Of a stretch of DNA of 7,967 nt, positions 1 to 5,955 are shown in pieces (positions within the stretch are counted from its first letter, which is position 1; each line of letters starts with the position of its first letter). The DNA is from JBJXFY01 sp046155815 (lineage in GTDB: Bacteria; Verrucomicrobiota; Verrucomicrobiia; Limisphaerales; CAIMTB01): contig JBJXFY010000381.1 of assembly GCA_046155815.1 (NCBI GenBank), positions 1 to 7,967 on the forward strand, written 5' to 3'. Under the pieces are notes generated by a model. The model was not told the DNA's origin. It did no database searches and saw nothing but the letters and a program-made list of their open reading frames with translations. The position numbers and the translations under genes were made by a program.

Positions 1-663
1 TTCGTCGGCGGCGGACTTGAGCCGGCCCGCGTAGGTGCGCGTGAGGGGAAAGCCTTCCTCGGCGACGCGGGCGGCGGATTCGAGCAGGCGGGCCAGCGGC
101 AGCCGGCCGAAGTTCGTGCTGGCGTACGCGAGGGCCGCGAGTTCGCCCGGCACACCCACCGCGAGCGCGCCGAACTGGCTGAGTTCCGGGACGGCCTTGC
201 CACCGCGCAGGAACAAATCCCGCGTGGCTGCCGCGGGGGCGGTCTCCCGACCGTCAATCGCCACGAACCGCCCGTCCGCGAGCCGGATCGTCAGGAAGCA
301 CCCGCCGCCGAGGCCGGAGTTGAACCCGTCCACCACGCCGAGCGTGAGCGCGCACGCGACGGCGGCGTCCACGGCGTTGCCGCCAGCCCGCAGCGCTTCG
401 GCCCCGGCGCGCGTGGCGAGCGGATGCACTGTAGCGACGGCCGCGTGATCGGCCGCAGATGCCCGGGTCGCGCCGCCGAGCGGGGCAATCAGGCTGAAAC
501 AGCAGAGAACCCGCCTCAGCCGGAACCAAGCCGATGAGGTGGGGAGCGCGCCCGCCCCGGGCGCGAGACGTGCGGAGGACACGCAGCGTCCCGTGACTCC
601 GTGCGATCCGGTGTTCGGCGCGAAGGCGCGCGGAACGGCAGCCGGGGCGGCTGCGTTCCCCAT
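1..663 (-). CDS. ggt: Gamma-glutamyltranspeptidase, N-terminal part (runs off left edge)
   Basis: The minus strand reads as the start of the large subunit of a gamma-glutamyltransferase, which cleaves or transfers the gamma-glutamyl group of glutathione outside the cytoplasm. The visible family motifs are HPLAT, then GGNAVDAAVACALTLGVVDG with FNSGLGGGCF, then DGRETAP, whose Arg is the substrate-carboxylate contact in characterised GGTs, and LAVGVPGE. A hydrophobic stretch (VLCCFSLIAPLGG) after two arginines and before TRASAADHAA looks like a signal peptide, fitting export. The self-cleavage threonine and small subunit would lie beyond the window. The start is uncertain: ATG at 663 is the nearest in-frame ATG but leaves about 50 residues before the signal core; GTG at 582 gives a more normal leader; ATG at 753 is also open. 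No convincing ribosome binding site helps the choice. The gene is divergent from metK. Family assignment is firm, start is not. Confidence 0.85.
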   Translation of the reverse strand, partial: MGNAAAPAAVPRAFAPNTGSHGVTGRCVSSARLAPGAGALPTSSAWFRLRRVLCCFSLIAPLGGATRASAADHAAVATVHPLATRAGAEALRAGGNAVDAAVACALTLGVVDGFNSGLGGGCFLTIRLADGRFVAIDGRETAPAAATRDLFLRGGKAVPELSQFGALAVGVPGELAALAYASTNFGRLPLARLLESAARVAEEGFPLTRTYAGRLKSAADE

Positions 664-739
664 AGCTTCAAGGGCGGCGTCCCGGCTGAACACGGGCCAA
701 AGCCGCCCGAAAAATGCCCGTTGACCGCCGAAAACTTTT

Positions 740-774
740 ACGTATCGTCGCATCGCGATACGTTGATATAAACG
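740..774. promoter_or_regulatory. Overlapping dyads upstream of metK, candidate operator
   Basis: Seen directly: an exact 8-base inverted repeat, ACGTATCG (740-747) and CGATACGT (756-763), around an 8-base centre. It overlaps a second near-palindrome, CGTTGATATAAACG (761-774), which matches its own reverse complement at 12 of 14 positions. ATCG/CGAT occurs three times within 16 bases. The block is 29 to 63 bases before the metK start, in the region shared with the divergent ggt gene. GATATA/TATAAA could serve as a -10 element, but I see no good -35. ArsR-family regulators such as SahR control metK and ahcY in Proteobacteria, so a repressor site is plausible. Function is inference. Confidence 0.4.
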
Positions 775-802
775 TTCACACCCACCGTCCAGCGTCCCGT
801 TC

Positions 803-1984
803 ATGAGCAAGCGTTTCATTTTCTCCTCCGAATCCGTCGGCGAAGGCCATCCCGACAAGGTTGCCGACACCATTTCCGACGCCGTCCTTGATGCCTGCCT
901 CGCGCAGGACAAGCACAGCCGCGTCGCCTGCGAAACCTACGTGAAGTCGAACATCGCCATCATCGGCGGCGAGATCACCACGAAGGCGAAGCTCGACTTC
1001 GTGCAGATCGCCCGCGACGCCATCCGTGAGATCGGCTACGTGAACGACGACGACGTGTTCCATGCCGACAAGGTGTTCGTCAACGTCATCGTCACCCAGC
1101 AGTCGCCCGACATCGCGCAGGGCGTGGACGCGAAGGCCGCCAAGGGCAAGAAGAAGGCCGAGCAGGGCGCCGGCGACCAGGGCCTGATGTTCGGCTACGC
1201 GTGCAATGAGACGCCCGAACTGATGCCGACGCCGATCATGTTCGCGCACCGGCTCGGCCGCGAACTCACCCGCATCCGCAAGGGCGGCAAGCTCGCCAAG
1301 TGGCTGCGCCCGGATGCGAAGTCGCAGGTGTCCGTCGTGTACGAGGACGACAAGCCGGTCGCGATCTCCAACGTCGTCATCTCGACCCAGCACGCCGCGG
1401 AAGTGGAGCACGCGCTGATCGAGGGATTCTGCATCGAGCAGGTCATCAAGAAGGTTCTGCCGAAGCACATGCTCACGCCGCAGACCGAGTTCCTGATCAA
1501 TCCCACCGGCAAGTTCGTCGTGGGCGGGCCGCAGGGCGACACCGGTCTCACCGGCCGCAAGATCATTGTGGACAGCTACGGCGGCTGGGGCCGGCACGGT
1601 GGCGGCGCCTTCTCCGGCAAGGATCCGAGCAAGGTGGACCGCAGCGCCGCCTACATGGGCCGCTACGTGGCCAAGAACATCGTGGCCGCCGGCCTCGCGT
1701 CGCACGTCGAGATCCAGTTCGCCTACGCCATCGGGTATCCCGACCCGGTCAGCGTGTTTGTGGACACCTTCGGCACCGCCCAGGAAGGCGTGACCGACGA
1801 GGCGATTACACAGGCCGTGCAGGAGGTCTTCAGCTTCAAGCCGGCCGACATCGTGAAGCAGCTCAACCTGCTCCGTCCCATCTACTCGAAGACCACCAAC
1901 TACGGTCACTTTGGCAAGATTGACGCCGACCTGCCCTGGGAGAAGACGGACAAGGTGCCGGCGTTGAAGAAGGCCGTGAAGTAA
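803..1984 (+). CDS. metK: S-adenosylmethionine synthetase
   Basis: Cytoplasmic methionine adenosyltransferase, which joins ATP and L-methionine to give S-adenosylmethionine, the cell's main methyl donor. The 393-residue product is close to the usual family length and appears complete. Visible signatures are SESVGEGHPDK near the N-terminus (residues 9-19, with the ATP-contacting His16 and Asp18), the core GAGDQGLMFGYA (122-133), and the glycine-rich loop GGGAFSGKDPSKVDRS (266-281), followed by an intact C-terminal domain ending in NYGHFGK. A short lysine-rich stretch (AKGKKKAEQ) precedes GAGDQG. The ATG at 803 gives exactly the expected N-terminus; no Shine-Dalgarno site lies before it. An intrinsic terminator follows 16 bases after the stop codon. 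The next gene is ahcY, which degrades the by-product of SAM-dependent methylation. The large open frame antisense to this gene is a GC-rich shadow. Confidence 0.98.
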   Translation: MSKRFIFSSESVGEGHPDKVADTISDAVLDACLAQDKHSRVACETYVKSNIAIIGGEITTKAKLDFVQIARDAIREIGYVNDDDVFHADKVFVNVIVTQQSPDIAQGVDAKAAKGKKKAEQGAGDQGLMFGYACNETPELMPTPIMFAHRLGRELTRIRKGGKLAKWLRPDAKSQVSVVYEDDKPVAISNVVISTQHAAEVEHALIEGFCIEQVIKKVLPKHMLTPQTEFLINPTGKFVVGGPQGDTGLTGRKIIVDSYGGWGRHGGGAFSGKDPSKVDRSAAYMGRYVAKNIVAAGLASHVEIQFAYAIGYPDPVSVFVDTFGTAQEGVTDEAITQAVQEVFSFKPADIVKQLNLLRPIYSKTTNYGHFGKIDADLPWEKTDKVPALKKAVK

Positions 1985-2000
1985 CCTGGAACGACTTCGG

Positions 2001-2031
2001 GGCGGCGGGCTCGCGTCCGCCGCCTTTTTTT
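2001..2031 (+). terminator. Intrinsic terminator after metK
   Basis: An exact 8-bp stem, GGCGGCGG (2001-2008) and CCGCCGCC (2017-2024), with an 8-base loop, is followed directly by seven T residues (2025-2031). It lies 16 bases after the metK stop and 37 bases before ahcY, so it should largely separate the two transcripts or allow only partial readthrough. Confidence 0.9.
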
Positions 2032-2068
2032 CACAACCTCAGCACTTACTCACTTACTTTTCCAAGAC

Positions 2069-3568
2069 ATGGCCAAAGCCAAAAAATCCGCCGCCGCCGC
2101 CGCCCTCGCCGACGTCGCCGCCACGCTGCCGAACCTCGGGGCATTCGCCGCCAACACGCCGAAGGGCGCGGACTACATCGTCCGTGACCTTGCCCTCGCC
2201 GAGTGGGGCCGCAAGGAGATCGCCGTCGCCGAGCACGAGATGCCCGGCCTCATGAGCGTCCGGAAGAAGTACGCGAAGCAGAAGCCGCTCCGCGGCGTCC
2301 GCGTCACCGGCTCGCTGCACATGACCATCCAGACGGCCGTGCTCATCGAGACCCTGGCGGACCTCGGCGCCTCGGTGCGCTGGGCGAGCTGCAACATCTT
2401 CTCGACCCAGGACCACGCTGCCTCCGCCATCGCCGCCACCGGCACGCCGGTGTTCGCGTGGAAGGGCGAGACGCTGGAGGAGTACTGGGAACTCACCCTC
2501 AAGGCCGTCCTGTTCCCCGGTGACAAGGGGCCGCAGCTCGTGGTGGACGACGGCGGCGACGTCACCCTGCTCATCCACAAGGGCTACGAGCTCGAGCAGG
2601 GTTCCAAGTGGGCCTACGAACCGACGGACAACCACGAGGTTTCCGTCGTGAAGGCCCTCCTCCGCCGCGTGGCAAAGGAAAAGCCCGGCGTCTGGACAAA
2701 GATCGTCGCCGACTGGAAGGGTGTGTCCGAGGAGACCACCACCGGCGTCCACCGACTCTACCAGCTCGCCGAGCAGGGCAAGCTGCTCGTCCCGGCGATC
2801 AACGTGAACGACTCGGTGACCAAGAGCAAGTTCGACAACCTCTACGGCTGCCGCGAGTCACTGGCCGACGGCCTCAAGCGCGCCACCGACGTGATGATCG
2901 CCGGCAAGGTCGCGGTGATCTGCGGCTACGGCGACGTGGGCAAGGGTTCCGCCCATTCACTCCGGGCCTACGGCGCCCGCGTCGTCGTCACCGAGATTGA
3001 CCCCATCAACGCCCTGCAGGCCGCGATGGAAGGCTTCGAGGTGAACACCATCGAGAGCACCCTCGGCGTGGGTGACATCTACGTCACCACCACCGGCAAC
3101 AAGGACATCATCACCGTGGACCACATCCTCAAGATGAAGGACCAGGCGATCGTCTGTAACATCGGCCACTTCGACAACGAGATCCAGGTCGAGCAGCTCA
3201 AGCGCGCGAAGGGCGTGAAGGTCGAGAACATCAAGCCGCAGTACGACCGCTACCACCTGCCCGGCAACAAGAGCATCTACCTGCTCGCCGAGGGCCGGCT
3301 CGTGAACCTCGGCTGCGCCACCGGCCATCCGAGCTTCGTGATGTCCAACTCGTTCACCAACCAGACCCTCGCGCAGCTTGACCTCTGGACGAACAAGGAC
3401 AAGTACGAGAAGACCGTGTACCGCCTGCCCAAGAAGCTCGACGAGGAGGTCGCCCGGCTGCACCTGGAGAAGATCGGCGTCGTGCTCACCCGGCTCACCC
3501 GCGACCAGGCCGAGTACCTCGGCGTGCCGCAGGACGGCCCCTACAAGCCCGAACACTACCGGTACTGA
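2069..3568 (+). CDS. ahcY: Adenosylhomocysteinase (SAH hydrolase)
   Basis: NAD-dependent cytoplasmic enzyme that splits S-adenosylhomocysteine into adenosine and homocysteine, relieving product inhibition of methyltransferases and returning homocysteine to methionine synthesis. The 499-residue protein is of the longer bacterial form. Visible motifs include AEHEMPGLMSVRKKY, SLHMTIQTAVLIETL (His84), the substrate-binding VVDDGGD (Asp161 region), EETTTGVHRLYQL, and NVNDSVTKSKFDNLYGCRES with Lys252, Asp256 and Asn257 equivalent to human Lys186, Asp190 and Asn191. The NAD-binding GYGDVGKGS is at 286-294. The C-terminal PYKPEHYRY carries the Lys and Tyr that reach the neighbouring subunit's NAD. 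The N-terminus has a low-complexity Lys/Ala stretch (AKAKKSAAAAALADVAATL). The chosen ATG is the first in frame after the metK terminator; no Shine-Dalgarno is present. The short leader is too small for an SAH riboswitch. A terminator follows the stop. Confidence 0.98.
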   Translation: MAKAKKSAAAAALADVAATLPNLGAFAANTPKGADYIVRDLALAEWGRKEIAVAEHEMPGLMSVRKKYAKQKPLRGVRVTGSLHMTIQTAVLIETLADLGASVRWASCNIFSTQDHAASAIAATGTPVFAWKGETLEEYWELTLKAVLFPGDKGPQLVVDDGGDVTLLIHKGYELEQGSKWAYEPTDNHEVSVVKALLRRVAKEKPGVWTKIVADWKGVSEETTTGVHRLYQLAEQGKLLVPAINVNDSVTKSKFDNLYGCRESLADGLKRATDVMIAGKVAVICGYGDVGKGSAHSLRAYGARVVVTEIDPINALQAAMEGFEVNTIESTLGVGDIYVTTTGNKDIITVDHILKMKDQAIVCNIGHFDNEIQVEQLKRAKGVKVENIKPQYDRYHLPGNKSIYLLAEGRLVNLGCATGHPSFVMSNSFTNQTLAQLDLWTNKDKYEKTVYRLPKKLDEEVARLHLEKIGVVLTRLTRDQAEYLGVPQDGPYKPEHYRY

Positions 3569-3609
3569 GCGCGGGACCGGCGCCCCGCCGGTGACTCTCC
3601 TTCCAGCAC

Positions 3610-3640
3610 GGCGGACGAATTCCAGTTCGTCCGCCTTTTT
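3610..3640 (+). terminator. Intrinsic terminator after ahcY
   Basis: A perfect 10-bp stem, GGCGGACGAA (3610-3619) and TTCGTCCGCC (3626-3635), closes a 6-base loop (TTCCAG) and is followed by five T residues (3636-3640). It ends at the stop codon of the convergent minus-strand gene. On the minus strand the hairpin has no T-run, so it looks directed at ahcY. Confidence 0.9.
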
Positions 3641-3912
3641 CATGCCGCGGCCTGCGGCGTCAGGCCCGTGCGCGTGTAGAAGCGAGGCGTGTCCTTGTCA
3701 CGCTTGAGGCTCGTCTCGTACTTCCGTGCGGCGCCCTGGGTGAGGCCGTCGTGCTGCCAGACCAGCGGCCACGGACCGGGCTGGCCCGTCCATTTCGCGA
3801 CCTCGGCGTCGGCGCCGGCCAGGAGACCGGGCAGGTCCTGGGTGTGGCCCACGAAGCAGCGGCCGGCGGGGTTGCGCAGGATGAACACGGACCAGTTCGC
3901 GGCGGGTTCCAT
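3640..3912 (-). CDS. GIY-YIG-fold small protein, probably catalytically dead
   Basis: The 90-residue product aligns by eye with the small UvrC/URI-type GIY-YIG endonuclease family: VFILRNPAGRCFVGHTQDL (9-27) matches the usual VYIL...DG..YIG.T.NL, PGPWPLVW (45-52) matches GPWELVY, and KYETSLKRDKDTPRF (64-78) matches the REK.LK helix. The catalytic positions are changed. The GIY tyrosine is Phe10, the YIG tyrosine is Phe20, and the NLERRL-type arginine is replaced in DLPGLL (26-31). The helix glutamate (Glu66) remains. This fits a non-cleaving relative used for binding, or a gene under relaxed selection. Start: ATG at 3912 gives a family-like N-terminus; ATGs at 3930 and further upstream are possible. 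No Shine-Dalgarno is evident. It converges on ahcY and is divergent from the thioredoxin-like gene. Confidence 0.75.
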   Translation of the reverse strand: MEPAANWSVFILRNPAGRCFVGHTQDLPGLLAGADAEVAKWTGQPGPWPLVWQHDGLTQGAARKYETSLKRDKDTPRFYTRTGLTPQAAA

Positions 3913-4025
3913 GCCGGAGGGTGGGCACATCCGGCGGTGGCGCGCGAGGGTCAATACGCCCGGAAGGCCCGGGCCGGCACGCGTCGTCCTCGCCATCATC
4001 CGGCTGCCGCGACATCCTTCCCGAC

Positions 4026-4604
4026 ATGGCCCTGACGCCCTCTTCCATGCTGCCGCTGGGCACCCCGGCGCCGAACTTCGCCCTGCCCGACGCCGCCGGG
4101 CGCACCGTGCAGCTCGCGGACTTCGCCGCCGCGCCCGTGCTCGTGGTCGCCTTCATCTGCAACCACTGTCCTTTCGTGAAGCACCTGCGCGCCGCGCTCG
4201 CGGATTTCGGCCGCGAATGCGCCGCGCGTGGCGTCGCTCTGGTCGCGATCAACTGCAACGACGCCGAGCGCTACCCCGCCGACTCGCCCGCCGCGATGGC
4301 CGCGGAGGCGCACGCGGCGGGCTACGACTTTCCGTACCTGTTCGATGAGTCGCAGGCCGTGGCCGCCGCGTACCGCGCCGCCTTCACGCCGGACTTCTTC
4401 GTCTTCGACGCCGCGCGGCGGCTGGCGTACCGCGGGCAGTTCGACGACAGCCGGCCCGGCAACGGCCGCCCCGTGACCGGCGCGGACCTGCGCGCCGCCG
4501 TGGGCGCCCTGCTGGCCGGCCGCACCGTGCCGGCGGCGCAGACGCCCAGCATGGGCTGCAACATCAAGTGGCGCCCCGGGAACGAGCCGGAGCACGCGCG
4601 CTGA
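4026..4604 (+). CDS. Thioredoxin-like / AhpC-TSA family redox protein
   Basis: A complete 192-residue protein of the thioredoxin fold (AhpC-TSA/redoxin group). It opens with LGTPAPNFALPDAAGRTV (11-28), the usual entry to the family's first strands, and has the active-site CNHCPFVKH (Cys45 and Cys48 in a CxxC arrangement) after the hydrophobic strand VLVVAFI. AINCND (75-80) follows, then the cis-proline loop as FTPDFFVFD (Pro122), and a C-terminal GCNIKWRPGNEP (177-188) that I remember as typical of one thioredoxin-family subgroup. It probably acts as a thiol-disulfide or peroxide-handling protein. There is no signal peptide or lipobox, so a cytoplasmic place is likely. The ATG at 4026 gives the expected N-terminus; the frame stays open upstream to 3921 without family sequence. 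The physiological partner cannot be told from the sequence. The neighbouring GIY-YIG gene is divergent, with 113 bases between starts. Confidence 0.9.
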   Translation: MALTPSSMLPLGTPAPNFALPDAAGRTVQLADFAAAPVLVVAFICNHCPFVKHLRAALADFGRECAARGVALVAINCNDAERYPADSPAAMAAEAHAAGYDFPYLFDESQAVAAAYRAAFTPDFFVFDAARRLAYRGQFDDSRPGNGRPVTGADLRAAVGALLAGRTVPAAQTPSMGCNIKWRPGNEPEHAR

Positions 4605-4622
4605 ACCGCGCCCGGAGAGGCC

Positions 4623-4694
4623 GGCGTCGGAGGGGCGAGCTCCGCAAGCCCCCGTCCCGAGTCAGGGCCTCGTGTAACTCGGCCCTCCGACGCC
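4623..4694. repeat. Palindromic miniature repeat, copy A
   Basis: The outer arms are GGCGTCGGAGGGGCGAG (4623-4639) and its complement at 4678-4694, 17 bases with one mismatch. Inside are a TCCGC-AAGCC segment, GAGTCAG, and CCTCGTG. The same order appears in copy B (5094-5163) read on the opposite strand, so this is a repeat family, not a chance hairpin. It lies 18 bases past the thioredoxin-like gene and 14 bases past the end of the TPR remnant. It has no T-run, so terminator function is not supported. It has no coding capacity, and I see no clear target duplication. Confidence 0.75.
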
Positions 4695-4708
4695 CGTCGT
4701 CCCGACGG

Positions 4709-5301
4709 CTACGCCAGCAGCGCCGCCTTCGCGTCGGCCAGCTCCCCGGCGCGGCGGTGGTAGCCGCAGGACTGGATAAGCTTCTCCGCCGCCGCCAGAT
4801 CGGCGGCCGGCGACTCCTAGGGATAGTTTTGCCCCTGGCCCTTTTCCTTTGGCCTTCCGAACAGGCGGCAGCGCGTGAGGAGGATGTCCGCCATGAAGAG
4901 CTTCATGGGGCCGCGCGCGGCGATTTCCCAGGCTTCGTCCAGATCCTCGGCGCGCTCCCGGGGCCGGTCCGAGTGCCGGTGTGAAACCGCAGCCAGGCGC
5001 GGGTGAGGAGGCCACGGGGAGGATGGTCCTGCGTGCCGGCGCGGCGGAGGCCGGACAGGGCGGCGTCCAGTTCGCGACGGGCTTCATCAGGTTCGGAGGG
5101 GCGAGTTCCACGAGCCTCTGACTCAGCGGAAGGAGATCGGGGCTCGCGGATCTCGCCCCTCCGAGACGTGAGGATCGCCGCGTAGAGCGCGACCCGGCCC
5201 AGCGTGAGGTGTTCGAGGGCGATGTCGAGGAGGGACGCGCCACTGGACTGCTCAGACCACTTGAGCGTCTGCGCCGCGCGCTGGGAGACGGCGCGGCAGG
5301 C
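4709..5301 (-). pseudogene. C-terminal TPR-like tail of a broken TIR–STAND gene
   Basis: The minus strand carries recognisable but interrupted helical-repeat sequence. The first frame (5301 to 4903) begins ACRAVSQRAAQTLKW, continues LLDIALEHLTLGRVALYAAIL, then after a repeat insertion reads ELDAALSGLRRAG and RGLLTRAWLRFHTG. At about 4955-4985 the family sequence moves to another frame: AEDLDEAWEIAARGPMKLFM, LLTRCRLFGRP, then YP followed by TAG at 4819-4817 where I expect tryptophan (YPWESPA), then LAAAEKLIQSCGYHRR and a natural stop at 4711-4709. This C-terminal pattern is one I remember from bacterial proteins with TIR, STAND NTPase and TPR parts. The upstream NTPase is missing, and a TAG (5304-5302) separates the tail from the TIR frame. 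Lesions: one frameshift, one nonsense codon, one inserted repeat. Loss of function is a confident inference; the parent family name is from memory. Confidence 0.75.
5094..5163. repeat. Palindromic miniature repeat, copy B, inside the TPR remnant
   Basis: Exact 12-base terminal arms CGGAGGGGCGAG (5094-5105) and CTCGCCCCTCCG (5152-5163) frame an inner imperfect pairing (TTCCACGAGCC with GGCTCGCGGAT). Read on the minus strand it aligns with copy A: TCCGC, AGCCCC, GAGTCAG and CTCGTG occur in the same order. It lies inside the helical-repeat remnant, where the frame stays open through it and adds arginine/serine/glutamate-rich sequence between AAIL and the ELDAAL helix. No transposase and no evident target duplication are present, so it resembles a non-autonomous (MITE or REP-type) element. 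Confidence 0.8.
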
Positions 5302-5814
5302 CTAAATCAGGGGAGCGCACGCCTCCGGCGTGCGCAGGCCGGCGTCACGCCGGCTTGCCTCGTCCAACTGACTTCCAGGGCGCGAGGAAGTTTGTGTTTC
5401 GGAGGCCGTCGGCGCGACGCCGACAGCGGCACGCCAGGTACGTGAAGACCCGCGAGATGTCGGTGCGCCGCTGCTCGCGGGTGCGCGGCGGAGGTCAATG
5501 ACGTCGCGCCCGGCGAAGGTGGGAGGCAGCGGGCAGTCCTCGGTCCAGAGCGGGATGACCTTCTTCGAGAGGCTGCGGGCGTATTCGACTTCGCGGGCCA
5601 CCCACGTCGAGGTGCCGGAGGCGGCGGTGATGACGATGATGAGTGCGTCGCTGCCGGCGATGCCTTCCTGGATCCTCGGCCAGAACAGTTCGTCCGGGGT
5701 GATGGCGTGGACATCGTTGAATACGTCGTCAAAGCCTGCGGCACGGAGGAAAGACTCCAGTTCCGCGACGTAGAGGTCATCCGCGGTGCTGTGGGAGAGG
5801 AAGGCCCGGGGCAT
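5302..5814 (-). CDS. TIR domain protein, 5' fragment of a broken TIR–STAND gene
   Basis: The first 109 or so residues form an intact TIR domain: AFLSHSTADD (4-13, first strand), the BB-loop region DVFNDVHAITPDELFWPRI, ALIIVITAASGTSTWVAREVEYA (57-79) and KKVIPLW, then GRDVIDLR (102-109). In the S..W...E pattern used by NAD-cleaving TIR domains, Trp71 is followed by Glu75, so NADase chemistry could be retained. After DLR the open frame leaves family-like sequence, while another frame reads TDISRVFTYL (5464-5435), a linker I would expect after a TIR domain. This indicates a frameshift near 5495. The last 60 residues are translated palindromic repeat and end at TAG 5304-5302. TIR proteins with a STAND NTPase act in anti-phage defence by NAD depletion; here the sensor parts are gone. 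It may be expressed as a lone TIR domain or be plain debris. The ATG at 5814 puts the first strand right at the N-terminus, as usual. Confidence 0.7.
   Translation of the reverse strand: MPRAFLSHSTADDLYVAELESFLRAAGFDDVFNDVHAITPDELFWPRIQEGIAGSDALIIVITAASGTSTWVAREVEYARSLSKKVIPLWTEDCPLPPTFAGRDVIDLRRAPASSGAPTSRGSSRTWRAAVGVAPTASETQTSSRPGSQLDEASRRDAGLRTPEACAPLI
5315..5424. repeat. Cluster of three tight hairpins at the TIR/TPR junction
   Basis: Three perfect stems with 3-base loops lie in 110 bases: GCGCACGCC/GGCGTGCGC (5315-5323 and 5327-5335), GCCGGCG/CGCCGGC (5338-5344 and 5348-5354), and GTCGGCG/CGCCGAC (5408-5414 and 5418-5424). A weaker stem ACTTCC/GGAAGT (5371-5376 and 5386-5391) sits between the last two. 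The cluster fills nearly all the space between the last TIR-linker residue (5435) and the first TPR-tail residue (5301), exactly where an NTPase domain should be. It resembles a compound REP-like element. Confidence 0.7.
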
Positions 5815-5955
5815 TGGGGGCAGGAGGAATCGTGGACAGCGTAACGGGCGCGCTCATGACAGGCATGGCCTTGGCGGCGCCTTTGAACCCATCCGCCCGG
5901 TGGGGACAAGCCGCGGTGTGGCCGTTCCTGGCTCCGTGGGCGGGGCGTGCGGAGT

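Noticed and set aside
720..802. SAM or SAH riboswitch upstream of metK
   Set aside because: About 80 bases with no multi-helix junction or pseudoknot arrangement that I can match to a SAM-I, SAM-II or SAM/SAH class; only DNA-type dyads are evident.
776..1909. Long open reading frame of 377 codons antisense to metK
   Set aside because: It mirrors metK in a GC-rich codon pattern, is rich in Asp, Val, Leu and His with no family motif, and metK itself is unmistakable.
4623..4694. Bidirectional terminator for the thioredoxin-like gene and the TPR remnant
   Set aside because: The hairpin is long and lacks a T-run on either side, and the sequence recurs at 5094-5163, so a repeat element explains it better.
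4605..5300. Plus-strand small genes (for example 4568-4984 and 5003-5185)
   Set aside because: Their translations are low-complexity Arg/Ala/Gly sequence. The minus strand carries recognisable helical-repeat motifs over the same bases.
5315..5424. CRISPR array
   Set aside because: The repeats are palindromes of different sequence without constant direct repeats or regular spacers, and no cas genes are present.
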